DNA of 64,000 nt from UBA60 sp964587885. Lineage in GTDB: Archaea > Thermoplasmatota > Poseidoniia > Poseidoniales > Poseidoniaceae. The notes beneath the pieces are model-generated. The model saw nothing but the letters and a program-made list of their open reading frames with translations, did no database searches and had not been told where the DNA came from. Below are positions 19,477 through 29,432 of the stretch, one piece after another. Both the position numbers and the translations under genes were made by a program. The stretch spans positions 1-64,000 of the forward strand of contig CAZPME010000008.1 in NCBI GenBank assembly GCA_964587885.1. The letters run 5' to 3'. Each line of letters begins with the position of its first letter. Within the stretch, counting starts at the first letter, position 1.

Positions 19477-22400
19477 ATGTCCGAGCACTGCGGCGTATTC
19501 ATGGTTCTTTCAGTGCTACTGATTATGCCTTGGAGCGGAGTTTACGCTGCCACACCTGACAACATTACCATTGATGGTGATATATCTGAATGGGATTCGG
19601 ACACCCTAATCGACACCTCCTCTCATTCTGTACCATCATTTAGGATAACTTGGGATGAAACATTCCTGTTTATTGCGTGGAGCGGGACTGATTGGTCAAG
19701 TACTAGTGAGGGGGCAGATTTCTTTGTTTATCTAAACACCACAAGTGGTGGCAGTCCGCTGTCAAAGGATTGGAATTCGGTTCACACACTACCATTTTCA
19801 GCCGATTTTGCTTTCATTCTTGAGGATTCATCCTATTATTCATTGCAGACCTACGATGGTGCGGAATGGGTTGATGCAGATCAAACCGGAGTGTCATCAT
19901 ATGTAGGCTGGTCAGGTAATCAAAACACAGAGATTGCAATTCCGTGGGCTAACATCGGTTCGCCTACCAGTTTCGCCTTCCTTGCTTGGGCACAATGGCA
20001 GGAAGATGGAAATGTATGGATATCATTCCCACCTGAAAATCCTGCTTCCAACGATGGTGCTGAGACCTTCACATTCGGCTATGTGGTTGCAGATCGAACC
20101 ATTGAACAGACTCCGGCATACACATGTTTAGCACAAGATTTTTCTGGTAGCGTAGACAAGTTAGATGATGCTCTCAATTTAGCAATAGTATTCCATCAAC
20201 ATCAGCCATATTACAAGAATAAATTGAGCGGGATGTACGAGATGCCATGGGTACGGGTTCACGCCATGACTGAATATGTCGATTCACCGGGAATATTGTC
20301 CAAATATCCCGAGACTAAGATTACCTACAATTTAGTTCCCTCATTCATAGAGCAATTGGTTGATTACCATACTAATTCAGCCCTCGATGTTCACAGTGAA
20401 TTTGCTCGTCGCGATTGGCCTGTAGATGAAAATGGAAGTTTGTCCGGTTATCCAAACGCTACCGCCTTAGAATTGCATACTATGCAATTCCAATCCTTTT
20501 GGAATTCTGGATGGATTTACAATGTTTCATCCGACGATAGCAAATTATCATGGTTGTATCCCTCGAGTCAAAGATATGCCGAAATCTATGACTTGACTTT
20601 ACATAATCTAAAACCGGCTACAATCATGAATGATGAATTGCTTGACCCGCAGGAATTTCTTGACCTGCAAGTTCTATGGTATCTCTATCAATTCTCTCCT
20701 GATTATGTTCTCGGCGATTACCAAGATTTGGATGACTCAATTGGAGATAGTCGGCCCGCACATGGAGATACTGGTTTACAGGCGCTTTTTGCCCAGAATG
20801 GAGGCTATTCAGTAAGTGACCTGACTTACGTTCTCGACGCTCAATATAGTCACATGGCTAATGTTCTACCGATGTATTCACAATTGGCTGCCCGTGGTCA
20901 AGTTGAATTAACAACCACGCCTTATTATCATCCAATAATGCCATTGTTGATGATGGATGGTTGGACTTTTGAAGACGGTATTGAAGTGCAAAAAGATTCG
21001 TGGCCAGAGGACACTCAAAATCATCTTGTCAACGGAATGAATCTGTTTGAGGATGAGTTGGGCTTCCGCCCTACAGGTATGTGGCCGAGTGAGCAATCAG
21101 TTAGTCCAGCAATGGTTGAGCCGGTAAGTGATGTTGGGATTCAATGGATGGTCACTGATGAAGTCAATCTTGCGGGCTCGACCGATTTATCCGGAAATTA
21201 TGTTGATACGAGTATAGCCAGTAATCTTGCAACACCTTGGATTGCTACTGGAGTTGACGGTGGTGAAGTAGCGACTATTTTCCGAGACCGAGTCATCAGT
21301 GACCGTATCGCCTTTGAGTATGGAGTGATGAGTCCTGAAGCAGCAGTTAGCGATTTTATTTCCTATGTTGATGGGATTAGAAATGAATTGAAGGCTGATG
21401 GATTAGACCCGAGCGAGTATATGCTAACTGTAGCTTTAGATGGTGAGAACTGGATGTTCATGTCAGAGTTTCAGCACCACGACAATGCTCGACCATTCAC
21501 CGATGAATGGTTCTCTCGCCTTGCCTTACACCCAAGTATCAAAACTACAACACCAAGCGAATTTTTGGCCAAGAATACAACCTTGCCGCGCATAGGTACA
21601 ATCTCTACCGGTTCGTGGATTGACGGCACGCTTTCGACTTGGGCTGGTGAGGCTGAGGAGAGCCTTGGTTGGCAAAGATTGGTCGAAGCGAGAAAGTCGC
21701 TGGTTGAATTTGAGCAAGATAATCCTCAACACGCGGGATTGGCCAATGCTTGGGAATCCCTTTACATCGCTGAAGGTAGTGATTGGTTTTGGTGGTATGG
21801 TCTTGACCAAGACAGTGGCTATGATGAATTGTGGGATACTCTTTTCAAAGTACATTTAGCCAATATTTACCGCGCTATTGAATTAGAATTACCGCCCTAT
21901 TTACAAGATTTATGGACCAGTGCGGCATTGCCTACTGTACCCTATTCGGGAATTGTCGAGCCACTGATTGACGGTGTCGCATTGGCCGGTGAGTGGGATG
22001 GGGCGGCAAAATATTCGGCTCCAAATAATGGGGATGTATTGGATATCACCTCGTTTCATTTTGGCTATGATGCCAGCAATGTGTACTTGCGAGTAGATAT
22101 GAGCGAAATTAACAACCTCATCAACACAACCGGACAAACCCCAGATCTTTCGGTCTATTTTATGCAACCAAACGCCATCAATTTCAATGAAGTCGAAACA
22201 AATTATCGCACTTATTTCGGCAACCAAATACTCGGTTTCCCATCAAAGAGTATGGTCTCACTTAACCTTGACGACCTGCGTAGTGATGGGCGATGTTCGT
22301 GGATATTATTTACAGCACAAGGCAAGATAGGGGATAAAGAATCGTGGGTTGGCAGCGTCCCTAGTGCACTAGGAACCGCCGCTGCTGCAGAAGTAATTGA

Positions 22401-23991
22401 GTTACAGATTCCCTGGGCTGAATTAGGTTTGGCACCACGGTATACAACTCGAATTAAAGTGGTGACGAGTTTGGCTAATTCCACCGCTTATGGTGATGGA
22501 ATAGACTTGGAAATGGCTCCCCCTGCCCCAGCCGAAGTCCAACTTCCTGACCTTGAATCGTGGATTGAGATGTTAGATATGTCCGACCCCACAGGTGATG
22601 AGAATGGATCTGGCGACGTGGTCTATGCCAACTCTGGGGATTTTGCTCCAGGGCATGGACTCTTTGATTTAACAAATGTGAAAATGATGCAATCATCATG
22701 GAATGTTCGTTTCGAATTCACCATGTCTCAGATGACAAATATCTGGGGGATGAGCAATGGATTCAGCCACCAAATCGTGCAGGTTTATGTTGATAAAGAC
22801 CGCATAAGCGGCTCTGGAAATATCGCCATGCTCGAAGGAGCAAACGCTGAAGCCCATCCTGACTGGGCTTGGGAAGTTGCACTTTCTGCAACCGGAGAAC
22901 CTGGAGCAGTCAAAGCCGTGCTCGCTGATACCGGGGAGACCACAGCCAAGGGAATTGAAGTCACAGCTGAAACTGCTTCCAAGAAGATAACTATGACCGT
23001 ATCAAAGAATTTGATTGGCGCATCACCACAAGATTATGGCTACATTATAGTCGTTGGAAGCCAAGATGGTTTTGGCCCCGGAAAATGGCGTGAAGTTGAT
23101 GCAACGGCAGGAACTTGGGTTCTTGGTGGTGGCGATAATGCTGCTGATGATGGCATAGACTACGACCCAAATATACTGGATATGTTATTGGATCCCGAAT
23201 CCGACCAAGCACAAATGCTGGCCGGATATAGCACTTCGAGCCATTCATTTGCCCAGTTACAGGGAATTGAAATCCCTGAAGTGCCGCAGCAAATATTTGG
23301 TTTAAGCGTGGGTGTTGTGACCGGAACTACTGCAGTAGTTACTTGGTCGACCACCCAAAGTGCAGTATCGGAAATAACTTATCATCCGCTTAACGATTCA
23401 GCAAATAGTTCTCAAGTTTTTAGCCAAAACTCGACCTCACATGGTTTAACTTTGACCGGATTGCTAACCAACACCTCCTATTTGGTCACAATAAATATCC
23501 AAGGAGTTACAGCGGCCAATATTGAATTGACTACCTCTGCTATCGCCGATATTACTGCCCCGGAAATCCTCAACTTTGCGGCCGAGATATTGGGTGCTGG
23601 GCAGGTACGAGTCTCATGGTTTACTTCTGAGGCGACGACTGAGCATTTGACTTGGGATGGTGGTGAGAAAGAAGGCGATACAATCGCACTTTCCAAATCA
23701 CATGAATTTATTATCACCCTGCCAAATGGAACGAATATTGTCACTTTGACTGCCAAAGATGCTGCTGGAAATAGCAATACTTCAAGCATTGAAGTGATAA
23801 TTACCGATGGATTGCCTACATCCGAGGATTGCCCTAATGGCAGCGATTGCGCAAACCTAAATGAGGGCGAAGAAACATCATCAAGCCTAAGCGTCATTGT
23901 CTCCGATCCGCTAATGCAGGTGGTATTGCTGGTGATTGCGATATTAGTAGTGACTGCATTTTGGCGAGTTGCCCGTGAAACCGATGTGTGA
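19477..23991 (+). CDS. Membrane-anchored GH57 amylopullulanase-like protein
   Basis: 1,504 residues from the ATG at 19477, which opens a clear signal peptide. A CBM9-like domain (residues ~30-200, DGDISEW) precedes the GH57 catalytic region: FHQHQP at 239-244, a TTPYYHP motif near 480, MWPSE with nucleophile Glu539 and DGENW with acid/base Asp655. After it come CBM9/DOMON-like beta domains (about 830-1270), FN3-like domains (about 1275-1450) and a C-terminal transmembrane helix followed by a short basic tail. GH57 enzymes of this kind cleave alpha-1,4 and alpha-1,6 bonds of starch, glycogen or pullulan; the exact activity is inferred. It complements the surface GH13 enzyme and is divergent from the fused glucanotransferase-phosphorylase, with only 88 bases between starts. 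Confidence 0.9.
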   Translation: MSEHCGVFMVLSVLLIMPWSGVYAATPDNITIDGDISEWDSDTLIDTSSHSVPSFRITWDETFLFIAWSGTDWSSTSEGADFFVYLNTTSGGSPLSKDWNSVHTLPFSADFAFILEDSSYYSLQTYDGAEWVDADQTGVSSYVGWSGNQNTEIAIPWANIGSPTSFAFLAWAQWQEDGNVWISFPPENPASNDGAETFTFGYVVADRTIEQTPAYTCLAQDFSGSVDKLDDALNLAIVFHQHQPYYKNKLSGMYEMPWVRVHAMTEYVDSPGILSKYPETKITYNLVPSFIEQLVDYHTNSALDVHSEFARRDWPVDENGSLSGYPNATALELHTMQFQSFWNSGWIYNVSSDDSKLSWLYPSSQRYAEIYDLTLHNLKPATIMNDELLDPQEFLDLQVLWYLYQFSPDYVLGDYQDLDDSIGDSRPAHGDTGLQALFAQNGGYSVSDLTYVLDAQYSHMANVLPMYSQLAARGQVELTTTPYYHPIMPLLMMDGWTFEDGIEVQKDSWPEDTQNHLVNGMNLFEDELGFRPTGMWPSEQSVSPAMVEPVSDVGIQWMVTDEVNLAGSTDLSGNYVDTSIASNLATPWIATGVDGGEVATIFRDRVISDRIAFEYGVMSPEAAVSDFISYVDGIRNELKADGLDPSEYMLTVALDGENWMFMSEFQHHDNARPFTDEWFSRLALHPSIKTTTPSEFLAKNTTLPRIGTISTGSWIDGTLSTWAGEAEESLGWQRLVEARKSLVEFEQDNPQHAGLANAWESLYIAEGSDWFWWYGLDQDSGYDELWDTLFKVHLANIYRAIELELPPYLQDLWTSAALPTVPYSGIVEPLIDGVALAGEWDGAAKYSAPNNGDVLDITSFHFGYDASNVYLRVDMSEINNLINTTGQTPDLSVYFMQPNAINFNEVETNYRTYFGNQILGFPSKSMVSLNLDDLRSDGRCSWILFTAQGKIGDKESWVGSVPSALGTAAAAEVIELQIPWAELGLAPRYTTRIKVVTSLANSTAYGDGIDLEMAPPAPAEVQLPDLESWIEMLDMSDPTGDENGSGDVVYANSGDFAPGHGLFDLTNVKMMQSSWNVRFEFTMSQMTNIWGMSNGFSHQIVQVYVDKDRISGSGNIAMLEGANAEAHPDWAWEVALSATGEPGAVKAVLADTGETTAKGIEVTAETASKKITMTVSKNLIGASPQDYGYIIVVGSQDGFGPGKWREVDATAGTWVLGGGDNAADDGIDYDPNILDMLLDPESDQAQMLAGYSTSSHSFAQLQGIEIPEVPQQIFGLSVGVVTGTTAVVTWSTTQSAVSEITYHPLNDSANSSQVFSQNSTSHGLTLTGLLTNTSYLVTINIQGVTAANIELTTSAIADITAPEILNFAAEILGAGQVRVSWFTSEATTEHLTWDGGEKEGDTIALSKSHEFIITLPNGTNIVTLTAKDAAGNSNTSSIEVIITDGLPTSEDCPNGSDCANLNEGEETSSSLSVIVSDPLMQVVLLVIAILVVTAFWRVARETDV

Positions 23992-24161
23992 AACTCGACC
24001 ATTATTGTCAATCGAGAGTACGTGGAAGAGCAGAGTTTCCCAGCAAGAAGTTTCATCATTTGGCCGTGACTTCATAATTGTGATTATTTGCAGATGATTT
24101 GGTTTAAGTCGTTATTACAAAACAAATCTAGAATAATGACAAATATTCGCCCCTACTTTTC

Positions 24162-25790
24162 TCAAGCGAACGGAATTGAAGCGGTTTTGTGGGTTCCTAG
24201 ATTAACTACTGTTAGGATGCATGGTTTAGGCTGAAATCCTAGCATTTTTTGGTATGAAGTTTGGTCCTGCCAAGTTGAGGAACACACCAATGTTGTACCT
24301 TTGAAATCAGTGCAAGCGTGTCCATGCACGTGGCCGGTGACAAAAATATCGGGAATAGTAGTAATGACTAGATTATCCTCAGGCTCAGGAGAAAGAGGGG
24401 TCTTTCCACCCCATTGAGGGGCGAGATGACGTCTTGTCATCATCTCCCGCATCGCTTGAACCGGATTGGAATAGGTGACATTGCGCATCCCCGCCACATA
24501 GTCGTCGATGCTCTTGCCGTGATAGGATAGAAGGCGGACTCCATGCAAGGAAAAATCACAGGGATTGCCAACAAAGGTCGTAGTATTGTAGGCTTGCTGA
24601 ATTTCTGCTTCAAGGGCGGGTTGCGGTTCAGCCGGTCGTACTGCATCGTGATTACCAGGCAACATGATGCACTCAACCCAATCAGGCAATAGGTGCAGTA
24701 GGCGAGCGAATTCATCGTATTGGTCGAATAGGTCAGGGATTGCCAATTCTTTGTCTTGATTGGGATATATTCCCACTCCATCGACGCAGTCACCAGAGAG
24801 GATGAGATATTTGATGGTTCGAGCCAAAGGATCTGTATGGAACCACTGCACCATTTTGTGCCATTGTGCAGTCAAGAAGGTCTTGCTACCAACGTGAATA
24901 TCGGATAAGAATGCAACACTTACCGCAGCCTCAGTAGCGCTGGTTTTTTGGCGCCTCAATAATGGTGGGAAGTGTAAATCATCGACATAAAACAAATCAC
25001 CGGATTGGCTGAAAGTACCCGAGACACCGACCACATCATCGGGCATTAATCCATGCTGAATGTAGGGATTAGGGTCATCCTCACTTTTGCGTACCAAGCA
25101 GGTCATTGCTCCACTTTCATCTTCAAGTTCAAAGATTAGGTGGCCATTTTTCGTATTGCGCGGCTCGTTGATAAGGCCGATGGCGCAAGCGAGGTTTTCA
25201 AAGCCAGTATATGAACGTCGATTAGCTTGAAGTTTGCCAATTTCACTGCACCGAGAGGGTAATCGGCCGGCAATTATCATTCGCCTAATCCTCTCAAGCC
25301 GGCTGTTGAAGAGAGAACTAATGTCGTGCATTTTTCCTTCAGTGATACTATTTCCGGTAATATCAAAATGAACTTTGATGTCATTATCTACATCAGTTGC
25401 ATTTACTGGGAAATCATTGATGTCATAATCGGGTAGGCCATGTAGTCGAATTGGTGCTACAGGTTCGGGGGGGTTAATTGGGGCAATAATGCGCCCAATG
25501 GGCTTGCTAGATTCTTTCGGAGCCTGTGGCGAAGGAGTTGGCGAAATATGTGAGGTTTGAGATGTTGATTCCATGGGTGTTGTTTCTGAGCCGGAACTGT
25601 TGTGTTGTTTTACTAGGGCATCGAGTTTCGCTGCATCAAGAGTGCCCTTGGAGATTCCAATATGTGGGGCGTGAGATAATACAGCCAATGGGTCATCCAA
25701 ATCGAGTAGTTTCTGCTTGATTTCTTTGCCGACCAACAGGCCTAGACTCATGCACTCGGCGAATACTGCCGGCCACTTCTCTTCGACCAT
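24162..25790 (-). CDS. polB: DNA polymerase D small subunit DP1
   Basis: 542 residues. An N-terminal region and a Pro/Ser-rich linker (about 70-110) precede an OB-fold domain (about 190-280) and a calcineurin-like phosphoesterase domain with SDIHVGS (~295), SGDCVDG, PGNHD (~380) and GHVHGH (~487). This is the layout of euryarchaeal DP1, the 3'-5' exonuclease subunit that pairs with the DP2 polymerase (not in this window). The metal-binding residues look intact. It lies 54 bases downstream of the PncC gene on the same strand and converges with the GH57 gene; the 170 bases between those two genes hold nothing I can identify. Confidence 0.93.
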   Translation of the reverse strand: MVEEKWPAVFAECMSLGLLVGKEIKQKLLDLDDPLAVLSHAPHIGISKGTLDAAKLDALVKQHNSSGSETTPMESTSQTSHISPTPSPQAPKESSKPIGRIIAPINPPEPVAPIRLHGLPDYDINDFPVNATDVDNDIKVHFDITGNSITEGKMHDISSLFNSRLERIRRMIIAGRLPSRCSEIGKLQANRRSYTGFENLACAIGLINEPRNTKNGHLIFELEDESGAMTCLVRKSEDDPNPYIQHGLMPDDVVGVSGTFSQSGDLFYVDDLHFPPLLRRQKTSATEAAVSVAFLSDIHVGSKTFLTAQWHKMVQWFHTDPLARTIKYLILSGDCVDGVGIYPNQDKELAIPDLFDQYDEFARLLHLLPDWVECIMLPGNHDAVRPAEPQPALEAEIQQAYNTTTFVGNPCDFSLHGVRLLSYHGKSIDDYVAGMRNVTYSNPVQAMREMMTRRHLAPQWGGKTPLSPEPEDNLVITTIPDIFVTGHVHGHACTDFKGTTLVCSSTWQDQTSYQKMLGFQPKPCILTVVNLGTHKTASIPFA

Positions 25791-25844
25791 AGCAGGTGTC
25801 TTAGTGCGACCGTCCTTGAAGGTGACGACTGTTTATGATGCGAC

Positions 25845-26555
25845 TTATTCTTGCTCAATTGGAGCAGGACTACCGTCTTCACTCCACTCAACTTCGTCGC
25901 CGACCGCTGAATCATCATCTGATGCTGACCAAACATCTCCTTGCCAAGGACCTCTAGTCGCAGCCATGGCATCTTTGACAGCCTTCTCACGGGCTCGGTG
26001 AATCTTGTCTTCTAACTCAATTGCATCCTGTTTGCGTTTTTCATCATCCGCCTTTGTGTCTCGGTCACGTAATTTATCCCACTGCTTTATCGCTGTAAGT
26101 AATGCAAATGTAACAAAGGCATCTTTGTTTTCAGCCCTTGTGCCACCGAATAATGCCTGCTTTACACGGCGGCCATCGGCGGTCGAGACTCCAACGTGTA
26201 CAGTCCCCACTTCCTTATCTGAATCATCAGCACGAGGTCCTGCGATACCTGTGACTGAGATTGCTAAGTCAGCACCCGATGCTAAGCGGGCTCCTTCAGC
26301 CATGGCCGCGGCGATGGTAGTGCTTACAGCCCCATGTTTTTCGATTAGGTCAAGAGGGATACCCAATTCACTGGCTTTGGACTCATTTGAGTAAGTTACC
26401 CAACCATGGGAGAACCATTTGCTGGCCCCACTGAGATCGGTTAGTGTGCTTGCAAGGAGGCCGCCAGTGCACGATTCGGCGACTGCAACGGTATAACCAC
26501 CTTTGATTAGACGACGTGAAAGACGGGTGGCGAGGACCGCGGTCGGTTCTTCCAT
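25845..26555 (-). CDS. pncC: PncC/CinA-family nicotinamide-nucleotide amidase
   Basis: The 236-residue product matches the CinA C-terminal domain: AESCTGGLLAS near residue 25, a GWVTYSNESK stretch, SVTGIAGP, and GTVHVGV. The family deamidates nicotinamide mononucleotide to nicotinic acid mononucleotide in pyridine-nucleotide recycling. After the domain (residues ~1-160) there is a charged tail of about 75 residues rich in Asp, Glu and Lys that is not part of the family. The ATG at 26555 is chosen because a TATA-like GTTTAATAC lies about 60 bases upstream on the minus strand (near 26618); an in-frame GTG at 26636 would lie on the wrong side of it. Confidence 0.85.
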   Translation of the reverse strand: MEEPTAVLATRLSRRLIKGGYTVAVAESCTGGLLASTLTDLSGASKWFSHGWVTYSNESKASELGIPLDLIEKHGAVSTTIAAAMAEGARLASGADLAISVTGIAGPRADDSDKEVGTVHVGVSTADGRRVKQALFGGTRAENKDAFVTFALLTAIKQWDKLRDRDTKADDEKRKQDAIELEDKIHRAREKAVKDAMAATRGPWQGDVWSASDDDSAVGDEVEWSEDGSPAPIEQE

Positions 26556-26647
26556 CAACAATACGCGTGTCGCTAAGGGTTTTGAGTTTTGACCCTCAAG
26601 AGCCAACCGTTGCGGTATTAAACCAAATCCCCCCACGAAGGTTTGGC

Positions 26648-26720
26648 GGGCTTGTGGTCTAGCGGTTATGACGTCACCCTTACAAGGTGAATATCACCAG
26701 TTCAAATCTGGTCAAGCCCA
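26648..26720 (+). tRNA. tRNA-Val (anticodon TAC)
   Basis: A complete 73-base cloverleaf: acceptor GGGCTTG pairs with CAAGCCC, D-stem GTC/GAC, anticodon stem TCACC/GGTGA with loop CTTACAA (anticodon TAC), T-stem ACCAG/CTGGT, discriminator A. No intron. CCA is not encoded. Confidence 0.93.
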
Positions 26721-26731
26721 CTCTAACTTAT

Positions 26732-26757
26732 CTTGCAAAGCGTGTAGGTTTTGCAAG
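26732..26757. terminator. Inverted repeat between tRNA-Val and the KDG kinase-aldolase gene
   Basis: CTTGCAAA (26732-26739) is the exact reverse complement of TTTGCAAG (26750-26757), with a 10-base spacer. It lies between the 3' ends of two convergent genes, so it may terminate either. No clear T-run follows on either strand, which lowers confidence. Confidence 0.4.
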
Positions 26758-26810
26758 AATCAATCTCACAAAATACTCATTCCAATAGTAAACTTGCGAG
26801 TATATCATCA

Positions 26811-28337
26811 TCAACTACGAGTGGAAAGTTGTGCTAATTTTTCCCCCATACCGAGTAAAATGAAGCCAAAATCTTCCCAATATTGCCGGTCATCTGGACC
26901 TATTCCACCGACTGGAACCATTGTGGTTGCGGGAAATTTATCCTGAACAGAACGTAATTCTGCTTCATTCCAGTCTGTTCCAGCATGGAATAATTTGACC
27001 GCTTGGGCTCCTAATTCGACTGCCTTGGAAACTTCAACAATGTTTTTTGCCCCCACTATTGGCACCATATTCAACTTCTTGGCAATTTCAATCATACCTT
27101 TAGGGTGGTTGGGTGCGAGACAGAAGGTCGCTCCAAGCGCATTGGCTTTGGGAAGTTGCCCTTCTGGGTCACTTACAGTACCTACTCCAATGCATATATC
27201 GGGTGGTGAATCAGCTCTTATTTGCGCGAGTGCGAGAAATGCATCACGGCTATCGAGGGTAACTTCGAGATTTGAGTATCCCATGTTGATTAATTCCTTG
27301 GCCCGTTGACGCATTGCTATTGGGTCATCACCGCGCAGAATAGCGATTGTCTGGTTGTCAACCAATTTGCTTAGGGTTGCAGAGGTAAACTCTCCATCGA
27401 GTTGTTCGGCAGTAATAGTGGATAAATCTCCGGGGCAAGTTTGGACCAATATCGCATAGCGGTCAGCACGTATTATCGCATCACTAATTTGCATATTTGC
27501 CATCATCCCATCTAGTAGTGCCGCTACCCATGCATCACCTCCTCCTAATGCTTCGACCGGGCATTGGGGTAGCGGAGTGGACCTTGTCGATTCAACTCCA
27601 CTCGGTCCAGAAATGGCTGACCAGCGTAGTTGTGAACCGTCTGATAGTTGTTCTTTGACACTACATGCTACCCAGGTCACCAGCCATTTCCGCCGCACCA
27701 AATTTAGAAGTTCTTCAATAGGAGTTTCATTCGGAGCGAGTGAATAACGAAGATTGATATTTTTCAAGTCTGTAACTGAAAGGGTGAGGAGGTGGACCTT
27801 TCGCAAGTGGGGCTCGACAATTTCCCACAGCCCATCCCATTCTCCAAGTTTGGTGCGGTGATTGAAATCAAGACTAATATTGATTCCATCTAGTTCTGCC
27901 ATTGCAAGTGCACTCGACCATAATCCACGCGGTGAATCTCCAAGCATTGGTGTGATTCCGGTAAGATGTAGCCATTTGGATCCTCTAAGAGAATTACGTA
28001 AATCTTGGGCTAAATCTAGACTTGATAAATTAGCAAATGCAGAATTTTCCCGTTGATAGGTCACTTGCTTAGCCGCGAAATCTACTCGATACTCCCCGGT
28101 CGGATAGATGGGAGAAAAACTGACTGCGGAAGTATCAATTCCGAGCCTTTTGGATTCATTGATGATTCTCTGACCTGATTGGTCATCGCCAAGTGCAGAA
28201 ATCCATTTACTTGAGCGATTTAGTTGGGATAGGGCAGCACATAGATTCAATTCAGATCCGCCGACAGTTTGCAATATTCCATATGGACTTTCAACTGAGC
28301 GCATCATTGCCTCGCCAATAGTTACGACTTCAGCCAT
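26811..28337 (-). CDS. Fused 2-keto-3-deoxygluconate kinase and KDPG aldolase
   Basis: 508 residues in one frame. Residues ~1-315 are a PfkB-family sugar kinase: GGSELN near residue 27, LDFNHRTK typical of KDG kinases, and GGGDAW with the catalytic Asp near the domain end. Residues ~325-508 are a KDPG/KHG aldolase: AILRGDDP at the start, EVTLDS with the catalytic Glu, GVGTV, and AVKLFHAG with the Schiff-base Lys. Together they phosphorylate 2-keto-3-deoxygluconate and split KDPG to pyruvate and glyceraldehyde-3-phosphate, the lower half of a semi-phosphorylative Entner-Doudoroff route. The ATG at 28337 is preferred to a TTG at 28346. It lies 24 bases after the Pelota gene on the same strand. 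Confidence 0.88.
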   Translation of the reverse strand: MAEVVTIGEAMMRSVESPYGILQTVGGSELNLCAALSQLNRSSKWISALGDDQSGQRIINESKRLGIDTSAVSFSPIYPTGEYRVDFAAKQVTYQRENSAFANLSSLDLAQDLRNSLRGSKWLHLTGITPMLGDSPRGLWSSALAMAELDGINISLDFNHRTKLGEWDGLWEIVEPHLRKVHLLTLSVTDLKNINLRYSLAPNETPIEELLNLVRRKWLVTWVACSVKEQLSDGSQLRWSAISGPSGVESTRSTPLPQCPVEALGGGDAWVAALLDGMMANMQISDAIIRADRYAILVQTCPGDLSTITAEQLDGEFTSATLSKLVDNQTIAILRGDDPIAMRQRAKELINMGYSNLEVTLDSRDAFLALAQIRADSPPDICIGVGTVSDPEGQLPKANALGATFCLAPNHPKGMIEIAKKLNMVPIVGAKNIVEVSKAVELGAQAVKLFHAGTDWNEAELRSVQDKFPATTMVPVGGIGPDDRQYWEDFGFILLGMGEKLAQLSTRS

Positions 28338-28361
28338 GCTACTCAAGTCGGGGATAGGCCA

Positions 28362-29423
28362 TTAGACTTTGAACCTTAGAAGGGCGACCGCTCCTCCAAA
28401 TGCCGCCAATTGCTGGCCTGCATCGTGTTCGGTTGAGCATTGATACCATTCACCCCTAATATCCTCTAACTCAATCAGCCATTCAGGCCAAGTGCGACCG
28501 CCGATTACAGCTTCTTCATCACGCAATAGATCGGCGGTGATGAGCAATACTTCGATTGCACCTTGCTGCATCGCGGCTAGCAAGTCAGTTTCGCCATATG
28601 CGATTGCGCCATCAGTTCCTAGTCGCTGCCAAGCCTTTTCTAGAAGATTGATTTCTTTGACCAAAGCATGTCCTGCCATGGTATTCTCGGCAAGACCTTC
28701 GCGTAAAACTTCGTTAGCGCCTGAGCGCCCACCGATTGAGGTAGCGACACTTGTTACCGGACGAGTTACCCCCTCTTGACGCATTAAGTCGAGAAGTTGG
28801 TCTCGGGCCAGTCCAGGGCCAGCCAAAACTACAGGCACATCGTCAGCGAGTTGCAAATCAATATCCTTGCCAAGATTACGGAGAAAACTAGTGCGAACAT
28901 CAGTATTTGCCTTGCCGGTGTATTTCCCCCCACCTCGCATTGTCCATTGATGAATTTCACGAATACCGTGACTGGCTACTTCGTAAAGTGTAACTTCATC
29001 ACTTTCAACTGCCGCTATCGCGACGCGGGGTTTTCCTCCCGCAGCGACAGCATCTTGCAGTAATCGGCGGTCCTCACTAGGAAAGCCATTGGCAGCTAAC
29101 AATTCGACTTCATCACCACATGAGACGATATGAGAATGGTGACTACCTTTGTCGAAATTTGCCTCCTCAATAATTCCATGAACTCGCAAATTATCCGAGA
29201 ATGATTGATATTCACACGATTCAATATTGAGCAAGATCCACATTTTCTTGCGCTCAGCAGATTTTGCCCGCCCCCCTTCCACGCTACCAGTAGTTTGGTC
29301 TCGTCGTTCTCCAAACATTCCAAATTGACGCCCTTTACGGCAAAAGCGAGCTAGTGCCCATAGGTCATCGGCTGAACGTATGCGCAAACGCCACCGGTCA
29401 TGCTCACGCTGTTTTATTTCCAT
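28362..29423 (-). CDS. pelA: Pelota (Dom34) mRNA surveillance factor
   Basis: 353 residues, the usual archaeal length. The N-terminal Sm-like domain has a D-x-W-x-L segment (DDLWALARF), the middle domain shows the RNase H-like AIAAVESDEVTLYEV and a GKYTGKAN stretch, and the C-terminal L7Ae-like domain has GAIAYGETDLLAAMQQGA and ends in a GGAVALLRF signature characteristic of the family. Pelota binds the ribosomal A site and, with an ABCE1/aEF1A partner, releases stalled ribosomes. It starts 9 bases after the formate-tetrahydrofolate ligase stop, so the two are probably cotranscribed. Confidence 0.93.
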   Translation of the reverse strand: MEIKQREHDRWRLRIRSADDLWALARFCRKGRQFGMFGERRDQTTGSVEGGRAKSAERKKMWILLNIESCEYQSFSDNLRVHGIIEEANFDKGSHHSHIVSCGDEVELLAANGFPSEDRRLLQDAVAAGGKPRVAIAAVESDEVTLYEVASHGIREIHQWTMRGGGKYTGKANTDVRTSFLRNLGKDIDLQLADDVPVVLAGPGLARDQLLDLMRQEGVTRPVTSVATSIGGRSGANEVLREGLAENTMAGHALVKEINLLEKAWQRLGTDGAIAYGETDLLAAMQQGAIEVLLITADLLRDEEAVIGGRTWPEWLIELEDIRGEWYQCSTEHDAGQQLAAFGGAVALLRFKV

Positions 29424-29432
29424 ACCCCTACC

